Source: Trogon surrucura (lineage: Eukaryota; Chordata; Aves; Trogoniformes; Trogonidae). From it: a DNA stretch of 64,000 nucleotides. This document shows, one piece after another, positions 1 to 12,700 of the stretch. The translations under genes were made by a program, and so were the position numbers. The notes beneath the pieces are model-generated. The model worked only from the letters and a program-made list of their open reading frames with translations, did not search any database and had not been told where the DNA came from. The stretch spans positions 12,810,238-12,874,237 of the forward strand of contig CM036619.1 of assembly GCA_020746105.1 (NCBI GenBank), in the 5' to 3' direction. Each line of letters opens with the position of its first letter. Within the stretch, counting starts at the first letter, position 1.

Positions 1-3000
1 CATGACATCCTGGGTCACGCATGTGGCACACAGAGCCTAGTGTCATCTAACTGAATGAGTGATAATACACAAATAATCTTTCTCCAGTGTATTATGGGAG
101 TATTGCTTGAGGTATAAATCACTTCAAAAGCTACCAAAATTTGCAAGCTAACACAATGAACAGCTGTGTTTTTTCCACTATTAAGTCAAGGGCAATTACA
201 AACCACAGTGATCAAATATGAAGATCATATTTTAAATAAGGACAGAGGTAAGAAGTGGAAAAAAAGATAAAAATAGCAAGCAGCAAAATGCAGTGTGCTC
301 TGCAGCCTGGAGACACGCGGAAAGGATTGGGACACATTTCTGCTTTTCATTTCCTTATGCCAGTCACTTCCACACAATGTGTGTTGTGACAGAGCCAGAG
401 AAACACCCCATCAAATGACATAAAATAGCAACAAGACCACAATATATTGGGAAATGTAATCTAGAGCCCTGAGCAGAGTTGGACTGGAGGGGCGAGAGTA
501 GCTGTGGTAATTCCTTGCAGAGAGGAATTCAGCCAGTTTAAAAATAGAAGTTGTCAGGCAAAACAGAAAGTCCTGGAGATGAGCAGGTGGCTGCAGCAGG
601 TTTTTGTTTGAAATGCTAAGGTGGAGGGAAATTACCATCTTTATCCAGCGTTTCTGTTTCTTGAGATTCAGAAGAAGCCAGGAAAACACAAGGAATTTTC
701 TCATCTTCCCAGTGAGTATCCCCTTTCACCGGAAAACAAAGATAATGTGCAACATGAACTATTGCCTCTTCTCCAATTAGTGTATTGATGTTCTCTTTGC
801 TCCCACCATTTGAGAGGTTATTTAGAGGCCACATACTCTTATAAACATAATTTACTGCCTATGTTGAAGCAGTCTTTTTTTTTTTTTTAAGTTTCTCCGG
901 AGCTCTGAAACACTCATTTGCATCCCTACTACTTCTCACAGTTGGTTGCCTCTGGCATGGGAGGAAAAGATCTATTCCTAAAGTAGCCGGATTATGTCAG
1001 AAGTGGGAATGGGCAGAAGGAGAGAAACAATGGCCAGAGCAATCTGTCAGTCCTTCCCAAGAGGCTCTTAGCAAACAGCCTTGATGGACTCTCAGTACAG
1101 GAATTTTCTGGCAGTGTAAGCGAATAAAGCCCAAAGCATTGCAAGAAGAACAAAGCATTTTTATTGATTATATGCTACACACAAACCAATAAACAAGTCA
1201 TCAATGTAGATGCTTTTGCAGATAATTCATTTTAAACAGACTGGGCATAGACTCTTCTGTCAACAGTACCTCTGCTGTGGTTAGATAGGGAAAGATGCAT
1301 CATACCTAAGTTTGGATGACTGTAGTGCACTTATCTTTGTCTGAGTTTCTCATCTTAAGCTCCTGCTGCTGTCAATGGAAAGAAAAAGTAAGGAGTTTAA
1401 AATATGAATTATGTAGTGTATTTTAGATACTGACTTTAGATTGAGATAATGGACACTGATATGCCTAGTAGTAATCGTCATTAAGCAAAACCAGATGAAT
1501 GGCTCTGACATATCCTTTTCTATCTTTGATCACATGAATCTCACCAAAGGAACAGTTCATCCTAAGAGAGTCTGGCCTATGTAGATTCCCAGTACTGCCC
1601 AATAACCCTCTACCCCATGTGGGGATGCTTAACCTACAGTGTTTGACAGTCATTCGGGGCAACCTCACTGCTATGCTAGTTAGTAGTGTCTGACATTTGT
1701 CTTGGTAGCCCCAAGCAGACCAACCCCTACTGGGGTGGTTATGGCTGGCAACAGACCTATGCCTTTGAGACAGTACCACCTGCTGCACAGCTCTTGTCTG
1801 GACTTTGTTTTAGTATCTTTGCATCTCCTGGGGTGCCCAAGCACTACTCATTTCACTTCCTAACAGCGATAAAGACTGCAACAGCTGTACTTTGCAGAGT
1901 ACATTACACACATTGCTAGGAGGACAGGCAGCCTGGTTTTTACTCACTCTGCTGAAACAGGTGTTGCCAGTAGTTTATCAGCCTGTAAAGGTCTGAGGCA
2001 CAGATAAGGTCTCCCCCAAATCCTTTCATCTTCAGTAATACACACTGGTATTTAGGTGACTGATTTCCACTTGACTTTTGCCCTAGATCTGTCCTGCTTT
2101 CCTTGTCTTTCTCTTGAAGCTTTGAGGTTTTTTCTTTTTATTTTTTTCCCCCCCAGAATATGTTCATTTTGCAAGTTTCTACCTGTTCAAGGTGGGTATG
2201 AAGGGTATGAAGTAGACTGGAAATCAGTCTGCAGAGGACGTTCTCAGTTCTGTCCTTTGAGCTCCTCAATAATGGCAGTTTCCATCACTTGGAAACTCTA
2301 GCATTTCTGACCTTTCATTCCAAAAAGGAAATTTCAAATTTTATACCAGTACAGACATTTTCAGCTACAGCTCTGTGTCAGGGAATTAGGGATAGAAGTC
2401 TGAATTTCACTAAACAAATGTTTTTCAAAGGAAAGTTGTTAATTAAGATATTTTCATCCACAATTTAATGAAGTCTATCTCCTTATTCAGTTCTGATTTT
2501 CTCCAGTGAATTGACTTGACAGGATACCGACTTAAGAGAAATTATTTTGGCTACATGCTGTTCTGTAACGTTTGCTAATTTTACTCAAATAGTTTTTTTC
2601 CCAGATAGCCTATTGGTAACTGATATAAACAGGAGCATATATATTGTAACTACCTTTCCAATTTCAAAGCAACTTTAAGCTTATTCACTACCATGATGTC
2701 TGTGTGGCAAATGGCTTCTGGTCACAAGCTGTGATGCAAAAGATGGAACTACCTTCTGTGTTTGCACATTAAAAAGAAATAGTCTTAAAAATTCATGTTG
2801 GAATGTCAGTAATGACCTTATGTGCTCATTCAGGTCATGAGCATTTTTCCCATCCTGTGCTAATGAAGTGCCTTAACTCTTGTTGCTGCCTCTCTTGTGG
2901 CAAAGGTAGGAAAGGCTAGATGCATCTCTGGTGTAAAACAATGCATCTAATAAAGGGACAGATGTGATTAAGTGAATTTGAAGAGCTCTTCTCCCTTTGG

Positions 3001-3723
3001 TAGAAAACATGGATATGACACATCAAAAGGAGCACAATGGGATAGAAAGGGAATTGCTCTGTGTGTGTGTTAGAGAAAGCAATATAAGTGCATATATTTG
3101 CATGCTCAGGATACAAAAAGGAGAGGATTTTATATTGTGGGCACTTGAACACAAACTTCTGCAGTACCTTCTATGTCCTGCCTATAACCAGTGGAACACT
3201 GTTGAACAAACCAGTCCCACGGGGACCATGCAGCCATCACCTCACTTCACCTCCATCCTGGCCTTCTAATGTTTCTTCCATGAGCAACAGCTGCAGGTCA
3301 GGGTAAGCTCCGCTCAGGCCAAAGCTCGACCAGGATCTTCTTCCCACACCACCCTGTACAGTGATCTCACTGGCAAAACACCTTCAACCTCTCCTCCTCT
3401 TCCTTTCTTTCCCACTCTGCTTCCTGTGCCTCCAGTCCTCAGGGGAGAAAATTGTCATTGTAACATTTTTAAGTGAAATGGATAATTTTCATACCTTATA
3501 GCTCTTACCTTTTATGTTTCTCAAAACGCTTCAATACTGTCTGTAAGTTGGCGTCTCGTTCTTCTGAGGTAGAGATCTTTGAGGCAAAAGGGAAAAATAA
3601 GGACTGTAGGCGATACCTCTGCCAGTCTCTAGATATCCAAAAGTCTGCATGTCCACTTTTAATCTGTTACACATATCTCTTCTGTAGCTATTGGTCACCC
3701 AACAGAACAATTCTTATCAAAGA
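1..3723. other. Downstream intergenic, no gene seen
   Basis: AT-rich sequence with only short open frames (107 codons at most), none with a recognised motif. It contains a T13 run near 877-889 and a short GT run near 3060-3072. Nothing else stands out. Confidence 0.7.
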
Positions 3724-3829
3724 CAGGAACAGGAACAGGAACAGGAACGAATAGAATAGAATAGAATAGAATAGAATAGAATAGAATAGAATAGAATAGA
3801 ATAGAATAGAATAGAATAGAATAGAATAG
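3724..3829. repeat. Compound microsatellite (CAGGAA)n-(ATAGA)n at a CR1 tail
   Basis: Four units of CAGGAA (3724-3748) are followed by about 16 almost perfect ATAGA units (3749-3828). The array adjoins the 3' end of the minus-strand CR1, whose sense tail is ATTCT-like, so it most likely grew from that tail. Confidence 0.95.
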
Positions 3830-4340
3830 CATTTCAGCTGAAAGAGACCTACTATGATCATCTAGTCCAACTGCTTGACCAATTCAGGTCTGGTAAAAGG
3901 TTAAAATGTGTTATTAAGGGCATTGTCAAAATGCCTCTTAAACAGTGATTGGTTTGCCACATTGACCACCTCTCTAGGAAGCCTGTTCCAGTGTTTTATC
4001 ACCCTCTCAGTACAGAAATGCTTCCTAATATCCAGTCTAAACCTTGCCTGGAGCATCTTTGAGCCATTCTCGTGTATCGAATCACTGGGCCCAGGCAGAT
4101 GAGCTCAGAAACTCCTTCTCTACCTTCCCTCCTCAGGAAGCTGTAGAAGGCGATGAGGTCACCCCTCAGCTTCCTTTCCTCCAAACTAGACAAACCCAGA
4201 GTCCTCCTTCTTCCAACCTTTTCCTCTGGAATCACTCAGGGACCTTCAATGCTGCTTGACCCAGAACTGCACACAGTATACTCAAGGTCATGCTGCACCA
4301 GTGCTGAAGACAGCAGGATAATCACCTCTTTTGACATACA
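3826..4340 (-). repeat. CR1 LINE, 3' part (downstream intergenic)
   Basis: The minus-strand copy shows the typical CR1 blocks: the 'GATCATCTAGTCCAACT' region, 'CTAGGAAGCCTGTTCCAGTGT', 'CTTCCTAATATCCAGTCTAA', 'CAGGAAGCTGTAGAAGGCGA' and 'CAGAACTGCACACAGTA' as seen on the plus strand. It is about 515 bp, 5'-truncated and rich in mutations, with only broken pieces of ORF2 left. Its 3' end abuts the ATAGA microsatellite. Confidence 0.92.
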
Positions 4341-7300
4341 TCTCCATTAGAACTAACTACCCTATGTTTCCTTTCCAACGAGCAGAGAGAAGTAGACTAT
4401 GATTCACCAGACCTGTGATAGGATGAGATGAACTACACCTATTCCTCTCCATTGATCATAAAAGTAATTTATCAATGACTAGCCTGGCAACTGTTGTCTA
4501 CATTTTAGAAGCTGATGTTCAGTGAGTCGCACTGTGATAAATGCCAGTGTCTCTGAGATTAGTTTTTATATACCATCAAGACTGCCTGCTGCCCTGTGAT
4601 GTACATCATCTTTGGATTCAGTTCCAAGGTACAAATGGGACTTTGATTTTCTTGGTCTTGGGTATAACTTGTAGTTCTTATCTCATAGTTCCAGCAAACT
4701 TTGTGACTAAAAGTCCTACAAAACAGTTGAGTACAAAGGCCATCTGTCAGGCAGAACTTATGCAAGAGGATGAGCAAAAAGGTGAAGGGACCGTTTTTGT
4801 GTTCCTGACATCAGTCAGCATTATAGAGTTTTAGAACCAATTAGCCTTGACTAAGGAGGATAAACAACAAGGAAAAAAAATGAGAAATTGCTTTGTAGAC
4901 TCTTGCATCTTCTGAAAGTCATACCCTTCCCACCTACGGCATTCTGGTGTATAGCTCTAAAGAGGCCCAGGATTTTCCAGTTGTAGGACATTGCCAACCC
5001 CAGGTAAGAAATGTGTTCTGAATTAATGCAGATTATCGAGTTTACTCAGTATTAGCTGCTTCACCAGAATCTGCCTTCAACCCTGCAGGCCATTTTAGAA
5101 ATTAAGATTGGCACTGTGCAGAGCCAAGGTCTCTGGGTAGTATGATCACATCATATTCCTTTTCTCTTTATTTTCAGTTTTACAATTTTGTATGATAAGG
5201 CAAAGTACTTTATATCTTCCAGCAAAGAAGACTCAAGACATATCTCCTGAATAAGCAGTCTAGAAAGTATTTTGTAACCCTGTGAGACACCTCATCTCAG
5301 TACAGCCAACCACCTTTGGCTGGGACAAATTATAGAAGATGGAAACACCTTCTCCTGTACAGTCACTAGGATACACATTTTCTTGAGGCAGTTATTCTCA
5401 AATCCCATTTGAATCTCTCCTGATAGCCTTAGTACCACAGGAACCATTTTGTTCTGCCTCAAAGGGCCATTTTGATTTAACTAGAGGAACCAGGGAGATA
5501 AAATATTATCATTGCTTCTCAATTTAAAAAAAAATGAAAAAGACATCTCAGACATAATTTTAATGGAGTGAGAGGATGGGTATGTTTAAAGAATTATATC
5601 CATTTGGCTGAATTAATTATTGAGATAAAAAGTTCTGATATAATCAACCAGGAAAGATGAAATCAAATTGAGAAGCAAATACTGTATTCGGAAATCAAGA
5701 CATTCATTTGCGTATCTGCTGCAAGAGAAAGACAAGGGGCAGATTCTTCTTGATCATCATTTCAGTTTTCATCTGAGTCTCTCAAATAATAAGGACTCAG
5801 TTTCTTCTGGGTTAAGTCTTACAGAGTTGTCAGCTTTGCAGGCCAGGCCAGCAAAAATGAAACAGTAAACTGAAATGTAAGTGAGGAATATGTTTCGTTT
5901 TCACATCATTATTGTGATTGTCTGTTCAGGGCGTAATTAGTTGTACTTGAGCCATGCTGGGCTTGAAATCATGTCCATTTATAGCAGATACTCTGGTTAT
6001 TTCAATGTCTTTGTCCTCTTAAATTGAGTTGACTGAATTCAGAGCTGGACAAGAGAACAAACAAACTAAAACAACAAAAAAATGGTGAGAGGAAGTAAAA
6101 AGCTCAGAAGAAAAAGTTTTGTAAGTCTTCTCTTCAGGCAGGTTCAAAAGCCATGTGCTGGGTGTCCCAGTGGACTGGTACTTTCTTACAGTCACATATA
6201 CCTTGTTTAGCTCAAAACTGACTCACTGCCTGCTCTCTCATCTCACAGCACCCATTCACTGGCACAGCTGGTTTGGTACAGGATCATGTACTCTCTATAT
6301 AAAAAAAACCCAAGTAAAACAAGAAATTTCAGACTCCAGGCCATGCTTGTTGTCTAAATGTCAGCTAGCTGGTTGATTGAATGGATTTCTTCTTTGTTAT
6401 CCAGCGAGATGACTTGGGTCCTTTCAGAAACAGTGACGCAGAAATATTAAAATGGTCTTGAGATATACATCAGGTTCTTGTGAGGGAAAAATGAGTAATC
6501 CCCATTTCCATCCTATGATGGGCAGGATAAGAAGTAAACAAAGAAACATGCAAGACAGTATGGACTGGACAGCAGTAAACATGTTCTGTGGGATCAATAG
6601 ATGAGGAATGACCTATTTGCCCTCTCTAAAGGTAGAGTCCTTCCAACTCTACAATTTACCTTGTAAACAAATCTCCCATCATTTGTAATTTTGCTCAGTT
6701 TTAACTGTTTAAGCTGAAATTTCCCAGCCTGCGGAATGTCCTTGGATCTGAGGTTTAGCAAAACTTTCAGCCCAAACAGCAACAGAGTTTCAGTTCCCAC
6801 CAAACACTTCTCTTGGCTCCATTGCTGACTTGGGCTGGAAGGATTTGGTTTGCGAAAAACTGTCTTTGCTATTCTCAGTCATCCAAACCAGACTGGAGGG
6901 GCTACATTAAAAAAAAAGCCCAAACCTCTGTTTGTACATACCCAATTGAGACATTTGTATTTTGTGGTCATCAACCAGAAGGACTCTGCATTCAGAGAAT
7001 TGGGCTCAGCCCTTAATGGCTCTTGAGATAAATGATGCTTGACTAAGTGTTGGAGAAGTTTCTTCTACTGCTACCTTTCAAAGTACATGGAAGTCTCACA
7101 AGGTGCTTTTAATGTCTCATGTGGAGCATTTTTCCCCCTGTGAACTAAATCAGAAAGTGGTGCAAAGTGTGGCTACCTCTCCAGGAATTGATATAGGACC
7201 TCTCTCAGTCCCTTGTTTTTTATAACTTTGAACACTCTCTCTGAATTTGGAAACCAAGATGAAGAACAAGTCTTTGCCATCTATTTGATGTCAATCTACC

Positions 7301-8764
7301 AGGGTCACTAGATCATTGCTTTTGTTGCCGTAGTGCTGTACAAAGCTCCTGCACCCTCATCTGCACCCTGCTGATATTTTCAGGGGCAGAGGACCATTCA
7401 CATCCCATTAACTGTTCTGAACAGGATTTGCTTCCCGCTGCCAATCGTGCAACCAGTGTGCAGCTTCTGGGCTGGATTCATGATGAAATAGGTTTGGTTT
7501 TTTTGATCAAACACCTATTTGCAGCATGGTTTAATTCCATAGTTAGTTAGATTTAATAATAGTAATTAGCAGATTGGAAGAACATACTTGATTTCCAAAG
7601 CCTCTGCAATGGTTTTCCTAATGATTGCTTGAAGAACAGCAATACCCTGAATCCCATACAGGAGGGTATCAGAATGTCTGTATCAGAATAGTTACCATAA
7701 TGTGACAATGAAATCACCATTTGAAGTAAAATAAACAGGTATCTCATATTCTCCAAAAGAGACAGATGGACAAATGCTATAAAAATAACAGGATAATGTC
7801 ATTTTCACTTGGTCAAATATAGAGGTGAGACAGTTCCTCCCATCGTTATAGCAATCTCAGAGACCCAACATCAGCCGAGGTGAGGCAATGAAGTCCATGT
7901 GAAAGGACAGAGATGCCTACTGGGTCAGTCATGTTGGACCTAGGCTCCCTGTGATCTCAGCACAACATGGAAAATAAACTCTGAGGCAGGAAAGACCCAA
8001 GTGTTTTTTTTGGAGAGTGCCTTGCATAAAACTTTCCATTCCCTCAGACAAGTCGGATATGTGACAAGAGCAGATGCAGATAAAAGGGCACCTGGAGCTA
8101 GAAACTGTCCCTCAGCTGCTGGAGAGGGACTTCTGTCTGAGAGCTGGCACCAGTGAAAACCGCCTTATGAATCACCTTAAAATCTCTGTGGAAGGCGTGC
8201 CATCACTCATGCTGAGTGGCGGAAGAGTGCCACCTCTTTGGCTGAGACCTTCCTTCTACTATAATGAATCACACATCATAAGATGCATTTAATGTACATA
8301 CATACACTGTAGCAACCCACAGCCATGCTGAGCTTTATCTCTCCACAGAGACCGAGAGCTACATCACTAATGCAGAAGATGGAGATGTCCAAACTGCTGA
8401 CTCCCACATCTGCCCACAGGCAGGGCTTGCTGAGAAGTCAGTATTTATTTATTTATTGAGCCATAGGGTGTGGGGGAAGCAGCTGAAGGGTTTTTTATTA
8501 CTTTGGTCACTATGAGAGCAAAACATTTTCCCTGATTTAAATAACAATGGAGGGCTCTGCTATCCCACTTTCCGAGTCCCTCAAACTCTTTAAAGAATTT
8601 TGCTATCGCCCTGATATGATGTCAGATTTTACAGTTGAAAACAGAAATTGTAAGTATAAGTACTAAGGAGACCAACAGCATCCTGAACTGCTTTGGAAGA
8701 GCATTGTCAACAGGTAGAGAGAGGTGGTCCTTTCCCTCTGCTCAGCGCAGGTGAGACATGTCCA
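4341..8764. other. Downstream intergenic, no gene seen
   Basis: No open frame longer than about 100 codons and no recognised domain. A possible very short CR1 end near 6625-6655 ('GTCCTTCCAACTCTACA') and a TTTA run at 8441-8458 are the only features. Confidence 0.65.
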
Positions 8765-9045
8765 GATGCTGTACCCAGGGCCAGGCTCCCAGTAGGAGAG
8801 AGACATGAACCTACTGAAACAAGTCTAGCAAAGGACTGTGAAGATGATTAAGGGACTGAAGCATCTCTCTGGAGCTGGGACTGTCCAGCTTGGAGAAAAC
8901 AAGGTTTTGGGGATCTTATCCACATGTATAAACACCTAATGGAGTGGAAATAAAGAAGGCAGATCTGGGATCTTTTCAGTGGCACCCAGAGACGGGACAA
9001 GATGCAAAGAGCATAGTCTGAAACACGGGAACCATTTCTTTGTTT
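8765..9045 (+). repeat. CR1 LINE, internal 3'-ORF2 fragment
   Basis: Plus-strand CR1 blocks are recognisable: 'GAGAGAGACATGAACCTACTG', 'GAAGATGATTAAGGGACTG', 'GGATCTTATCCACATGTAT' and 'CTTTTCAGTGGCACCCAGAG'. The match fades after 'CACGGGAACC'. The copy is old and frame-broken. Confidence 0.85.
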
Positions 9046-9632
9046 TATGATGTCTCCGTGAACAGCACAGTCTGTATTTGCTTCTGTATCCCCTTAAGAA
9101 TAAATATGCTGTTAAAGACAACTCAAACCAAGGCCATGTACCTGCTCAGGAGACACAAGGTGAAGAAAAGCCTCGATGTGGCCATAGGAGGTCCCAAGAA
9201 AGGAGATGTAAATCACAGTTTAACGTCTGGTTTAAAGGGACCACAGTCAGCTGCTTAATGAGGGTACATAGGGGCCACTGTGAACACAGGGAGCTGTGAT
9301 CAAGAAGAATGTCGAGATCCATCCACACTTGATCATTCCTCCTGAAGATCCCTTCCGGAGAAAACTATGTCCCACCAGTAAATTTCTCATTTTCTTCAAA
9401 AATTTGTTCACAAAAAGTGAATTTACGTACAGTAAATATGCTCCCTGAAACTACTGATCACCCAGAAATCCTATCTTCCTCCCCTTTGCCCACCTCCGGC
9501 AGGCAGCTCACTGGGAGTTGCCTTTCCCAACCTTACAAATTCTCTGTCCTTAAACAATCTTGAAGGTATAAGTGTAAACAAGCAGACTTGATATGTTTTA
9601 TAATCTAGTTCCACCAAGTTTAAAGCAACTGC
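9046..9632. other. Unassigned sequence between two CR1 pieces
   Basis: It lies between two plus-strand CR1 fragments. It shows no CR1 similarity that I can see and no retained coding signal; its short overlapping frames are unlike each other in composition. Confidence 0.5.
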
Positions 9633-9787
9633 TTCCATTCAAGGCCAGGCTGGATGAGGCTTTGAGCAACTTGGTCTAGTGGGAGGTGTCACTGCTTACA
9701 GCAGGGGGGTTGGAACCTGATGATCTTTAAGTTCCCTTCCAACTCAAACCGTTCTATCATTCTGTGATTCTATGATTCTGTGATTCC
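9633..9787 (+). repeat. CR1 LINE 3' end
   Basis: The plus-strand CR1 terminus has 'AAGGCCAGGCTGGATGAG', 'TTGAGCAACTTGGTCTAGTG', 'GATGATCTTTAAGTTCCCTT' and an end of short TTCTRTGATTC repeats. It may be the same insertion as the fragment ending at 9045, split by about 590 bp. Confidence 0.93.
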
Positions 9788-12700
9788 CAGTAGCCACACA
9801 GGGGCATTGACCACAACCCACCATCCTAGTTATGTCCTCTTCAGCTCTTCAGAGTGGATGCAAATCATCTCTGAAGACAATATGATGGGTTATGGGAAGA
9901 CGTCATTTGAAAATACATGGTATTCAAGAAGTAGCAAAGTATACTGCTTTCTCATACACATTCCTGCTGAGGTACACTGTTACATAAAGATTTTTAAAAA
10001 TCTCCCTGAAATGCAAACTCTTCCTAGTTGTTCTCTCAAAAAAATGAATTAACAAAACTTCTTTTTACAAAACCTCTGCCATATATGAGCCTGAGAATTA
10101 AAATTCGTATCTTACTGCATACCAAAAATCAGTGGCTCTGTAACAGTACTGCATTTACGGCACATGATTCTCTTCTCCCTGATAACCTGTCTGTGCTTCA
10201 TGTTTTCCACACTATCTTGCCTTCTCTTTCCTCATTCAATATCTGCCTCAGCACCTTTTCCTCCATCCTATTAATATATTTCCCCCTGAGAGATACCAAC
10301 CACATTTCCTTCAGCGATGGTCTGATACACAACTCATCAAACTGTGACAATTTCTCTCTGCTGTTACATTCCTGTGAAGCTTCCTACTTCTGCTGCAGAT
10401 CTGAAGAAGCTCCTGTGTGCCTCAAAACTTGCCTAATTCTTTCTTTTGAGCTGGTTGTTCTAAAGAAAAAGATGACGTCTTAACTTACCAAGCTTGTCTT
10501 GACTTAATCATTTTTATATTTTTTATTTTTTTAAATGAATATTTACATGAGAATTTGATTTAGAATGCCAGAACGACTGAGCTCGATGCTGCAGTTTGTG
10601 GTGCAAGGAGTGATGTATTTGCATCACCAGCATCCTCATTAGCCTGGGTGGATTTACAGTCCCTGAAGCATGGTAACTGCACCAGTGTAACAGACTTTCT
10701 GCTAAAACACTCAAAAAATATAACTGCGTATAACTATGAGTTATTTATTTTACAAACAGGAAAGAAGAAAAAGGAACAGATGGTAATATTCTGGGCAGGT
10801 GACTCAAATTTTGCTCTTTAATGAAACCAGTCAATTTATGCTTCACCGGTCAGGTTATGGCAAGCCAGGACATAAACTTCCAGGGAGTTAACGATGAAAG
10901 GAGAGACTTCTGGCATGAGTCTGATCCGTTTCAGTCAACAATAAGAGCTGATAAGTGAAAATAAAACAGAGATTATAAATAAAAATTGACATCCCAATAA
11001 AAATGTAGATGTGGTTGAAAATCAGAAACTAATCTTGTCCATCCTGTGCATTTGGTCATATTCTCCATTTTTACTCATTTTCAAACTCAAATATTACTCA
11101 TTCTTTTGCCACAGCTAAGAAACCGTTTCATATCCATGATGGTTTGATTGCTAGGTCTATTGAAACAGCTTGTTCTGGGTCCCTGAGGCAAAACAATCTG
11201 AACTCAGGAGATTCCTCTCCACTGTCACTACCTATTGCCCTAGAGTGTGCTGCACATTTATTTCCAGCATTGAAGTGCTCTTGACTAGGAAGGTTCAATT
11301 ATGTAGTCACTGACTGCTAAAAATGGTCCATGACATCACATGCTCCATCTCAATAAGTGCCTTAAGGTGTTATTTGCAGCAATAGCTCATGTCCAGGCTT
11401 GCAGAAGCATCTGCAGATCTCCTCACGAGGATGGACTGGTGAGGTCCTCATGTTGGGTGCTGCAATGAGAGATAGGAGGGTGGGCACAAGCAGCTGACTG
11501 TCCCGCTTCTGCTCTGCCTCACAGCACCTGTACCTCCACACCAGTGCAAATGGGGCATCTGATGCTGGTCCTGCCTTGATGTCCATGATGTTCTTCCTAT
11601 GTGTCACCTACTACTTCACATCTGCACTCAGTGATCCTGGATGGGGGAAATTGATCTCCAGAGCTGCAGTCACAATGCAGGAGTTTAGAGAAGTTTGGGG
11701 GTGGTTATTTTTTTCTCTTTTAAGAGAGCTTTCTCTTCAGATGTTTTTCCCCATTCCTTGAGTTCTGCACCACAAAAGTCTGAAAATACGAAATACTGAA
11801 GCTACTAGCATCTTTTTTATAATGGAGCATTTGATCACAGTGGCTTTTTCTTTACTGTGTGTTCAGTTTCCTCCAACATACAAACCTAAGGAGCACCTAT
11901 ATCTGAGGAGAGGCAACAGAGGTGTTTTTTTCAAAGCCTTCATCAGCAGTTACTCTCAATCTGTTAACCGCTTGAACTCTAGCAATCTCAAGTCCTGTAC
12001 ACATCAGAAATGAAACTACCACCATGTTCAGCAAGAGCAGAATTTTTTCCCTGTGTGATGCTTTGCTATACCAGGGACTGGATGCTGGCAAATTAGTCTC
12101 AGATTAATCTTTAAGCTGTGTTGGGGATGATTGAACACACAAACCATATTTTCTGTTCAGTAATTAGTTGAGGATGAATGCTCTGGCATGCCAGTGTGGG
12201 GTGTGTGGTCACAAGTAAAACCAGTCCAGAAGGATTCCTGTGTAAAAGACCTTATGCCCCTGGGATGAAAGGTGTTTTGATGGATTAAAAAAAGGAGATC
12301 ACAGTCTTGCATATTCATAAGTCAAGGTCACGGTGAAAGCTCTGTGTTAATCTAAGTATAAGCAGTGCAGTCAAAGAGTTCTCACACATGAAGTACTTGC
12401 AAGCTGCCCCAGGTTAAAATAACATTTTTCACTAACAAATTTGCTTTGCTCTCTCAAAAGCACTGACAAAACAATATTGTCTGTTTTTCTGAAGCAGGCA
12501 ACATCATTTGCTTAGCTCAGTTCCAAGAGAAACTGCCATTGGTTTGAATCAACAACAGCCTGTGAGAAACTTCATAAAGACCTGCAAAAAATACTCCAAT
12601 GCCATCAGTCCCAGAGAGCTGAGATGAGACCAGATCCACAGGGCTGCAGTAGTGCTGCCAAACGCTGACCCTGGTTAGTGGTGAGGAGCCTCTGTAGCAT

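Noticed and set aside
3473..3754. Frame ending in Arg-Asn repeats
   Set aside because: The repeats are the CAGGAA microsatellite translated; nothing before it is recognised.
10028..10483. 151-codon plus frame, downstream intergenic
   Set aside because: Produced by a pyrimidine-rich tract; no domain, no upstream or downstream exon partners.
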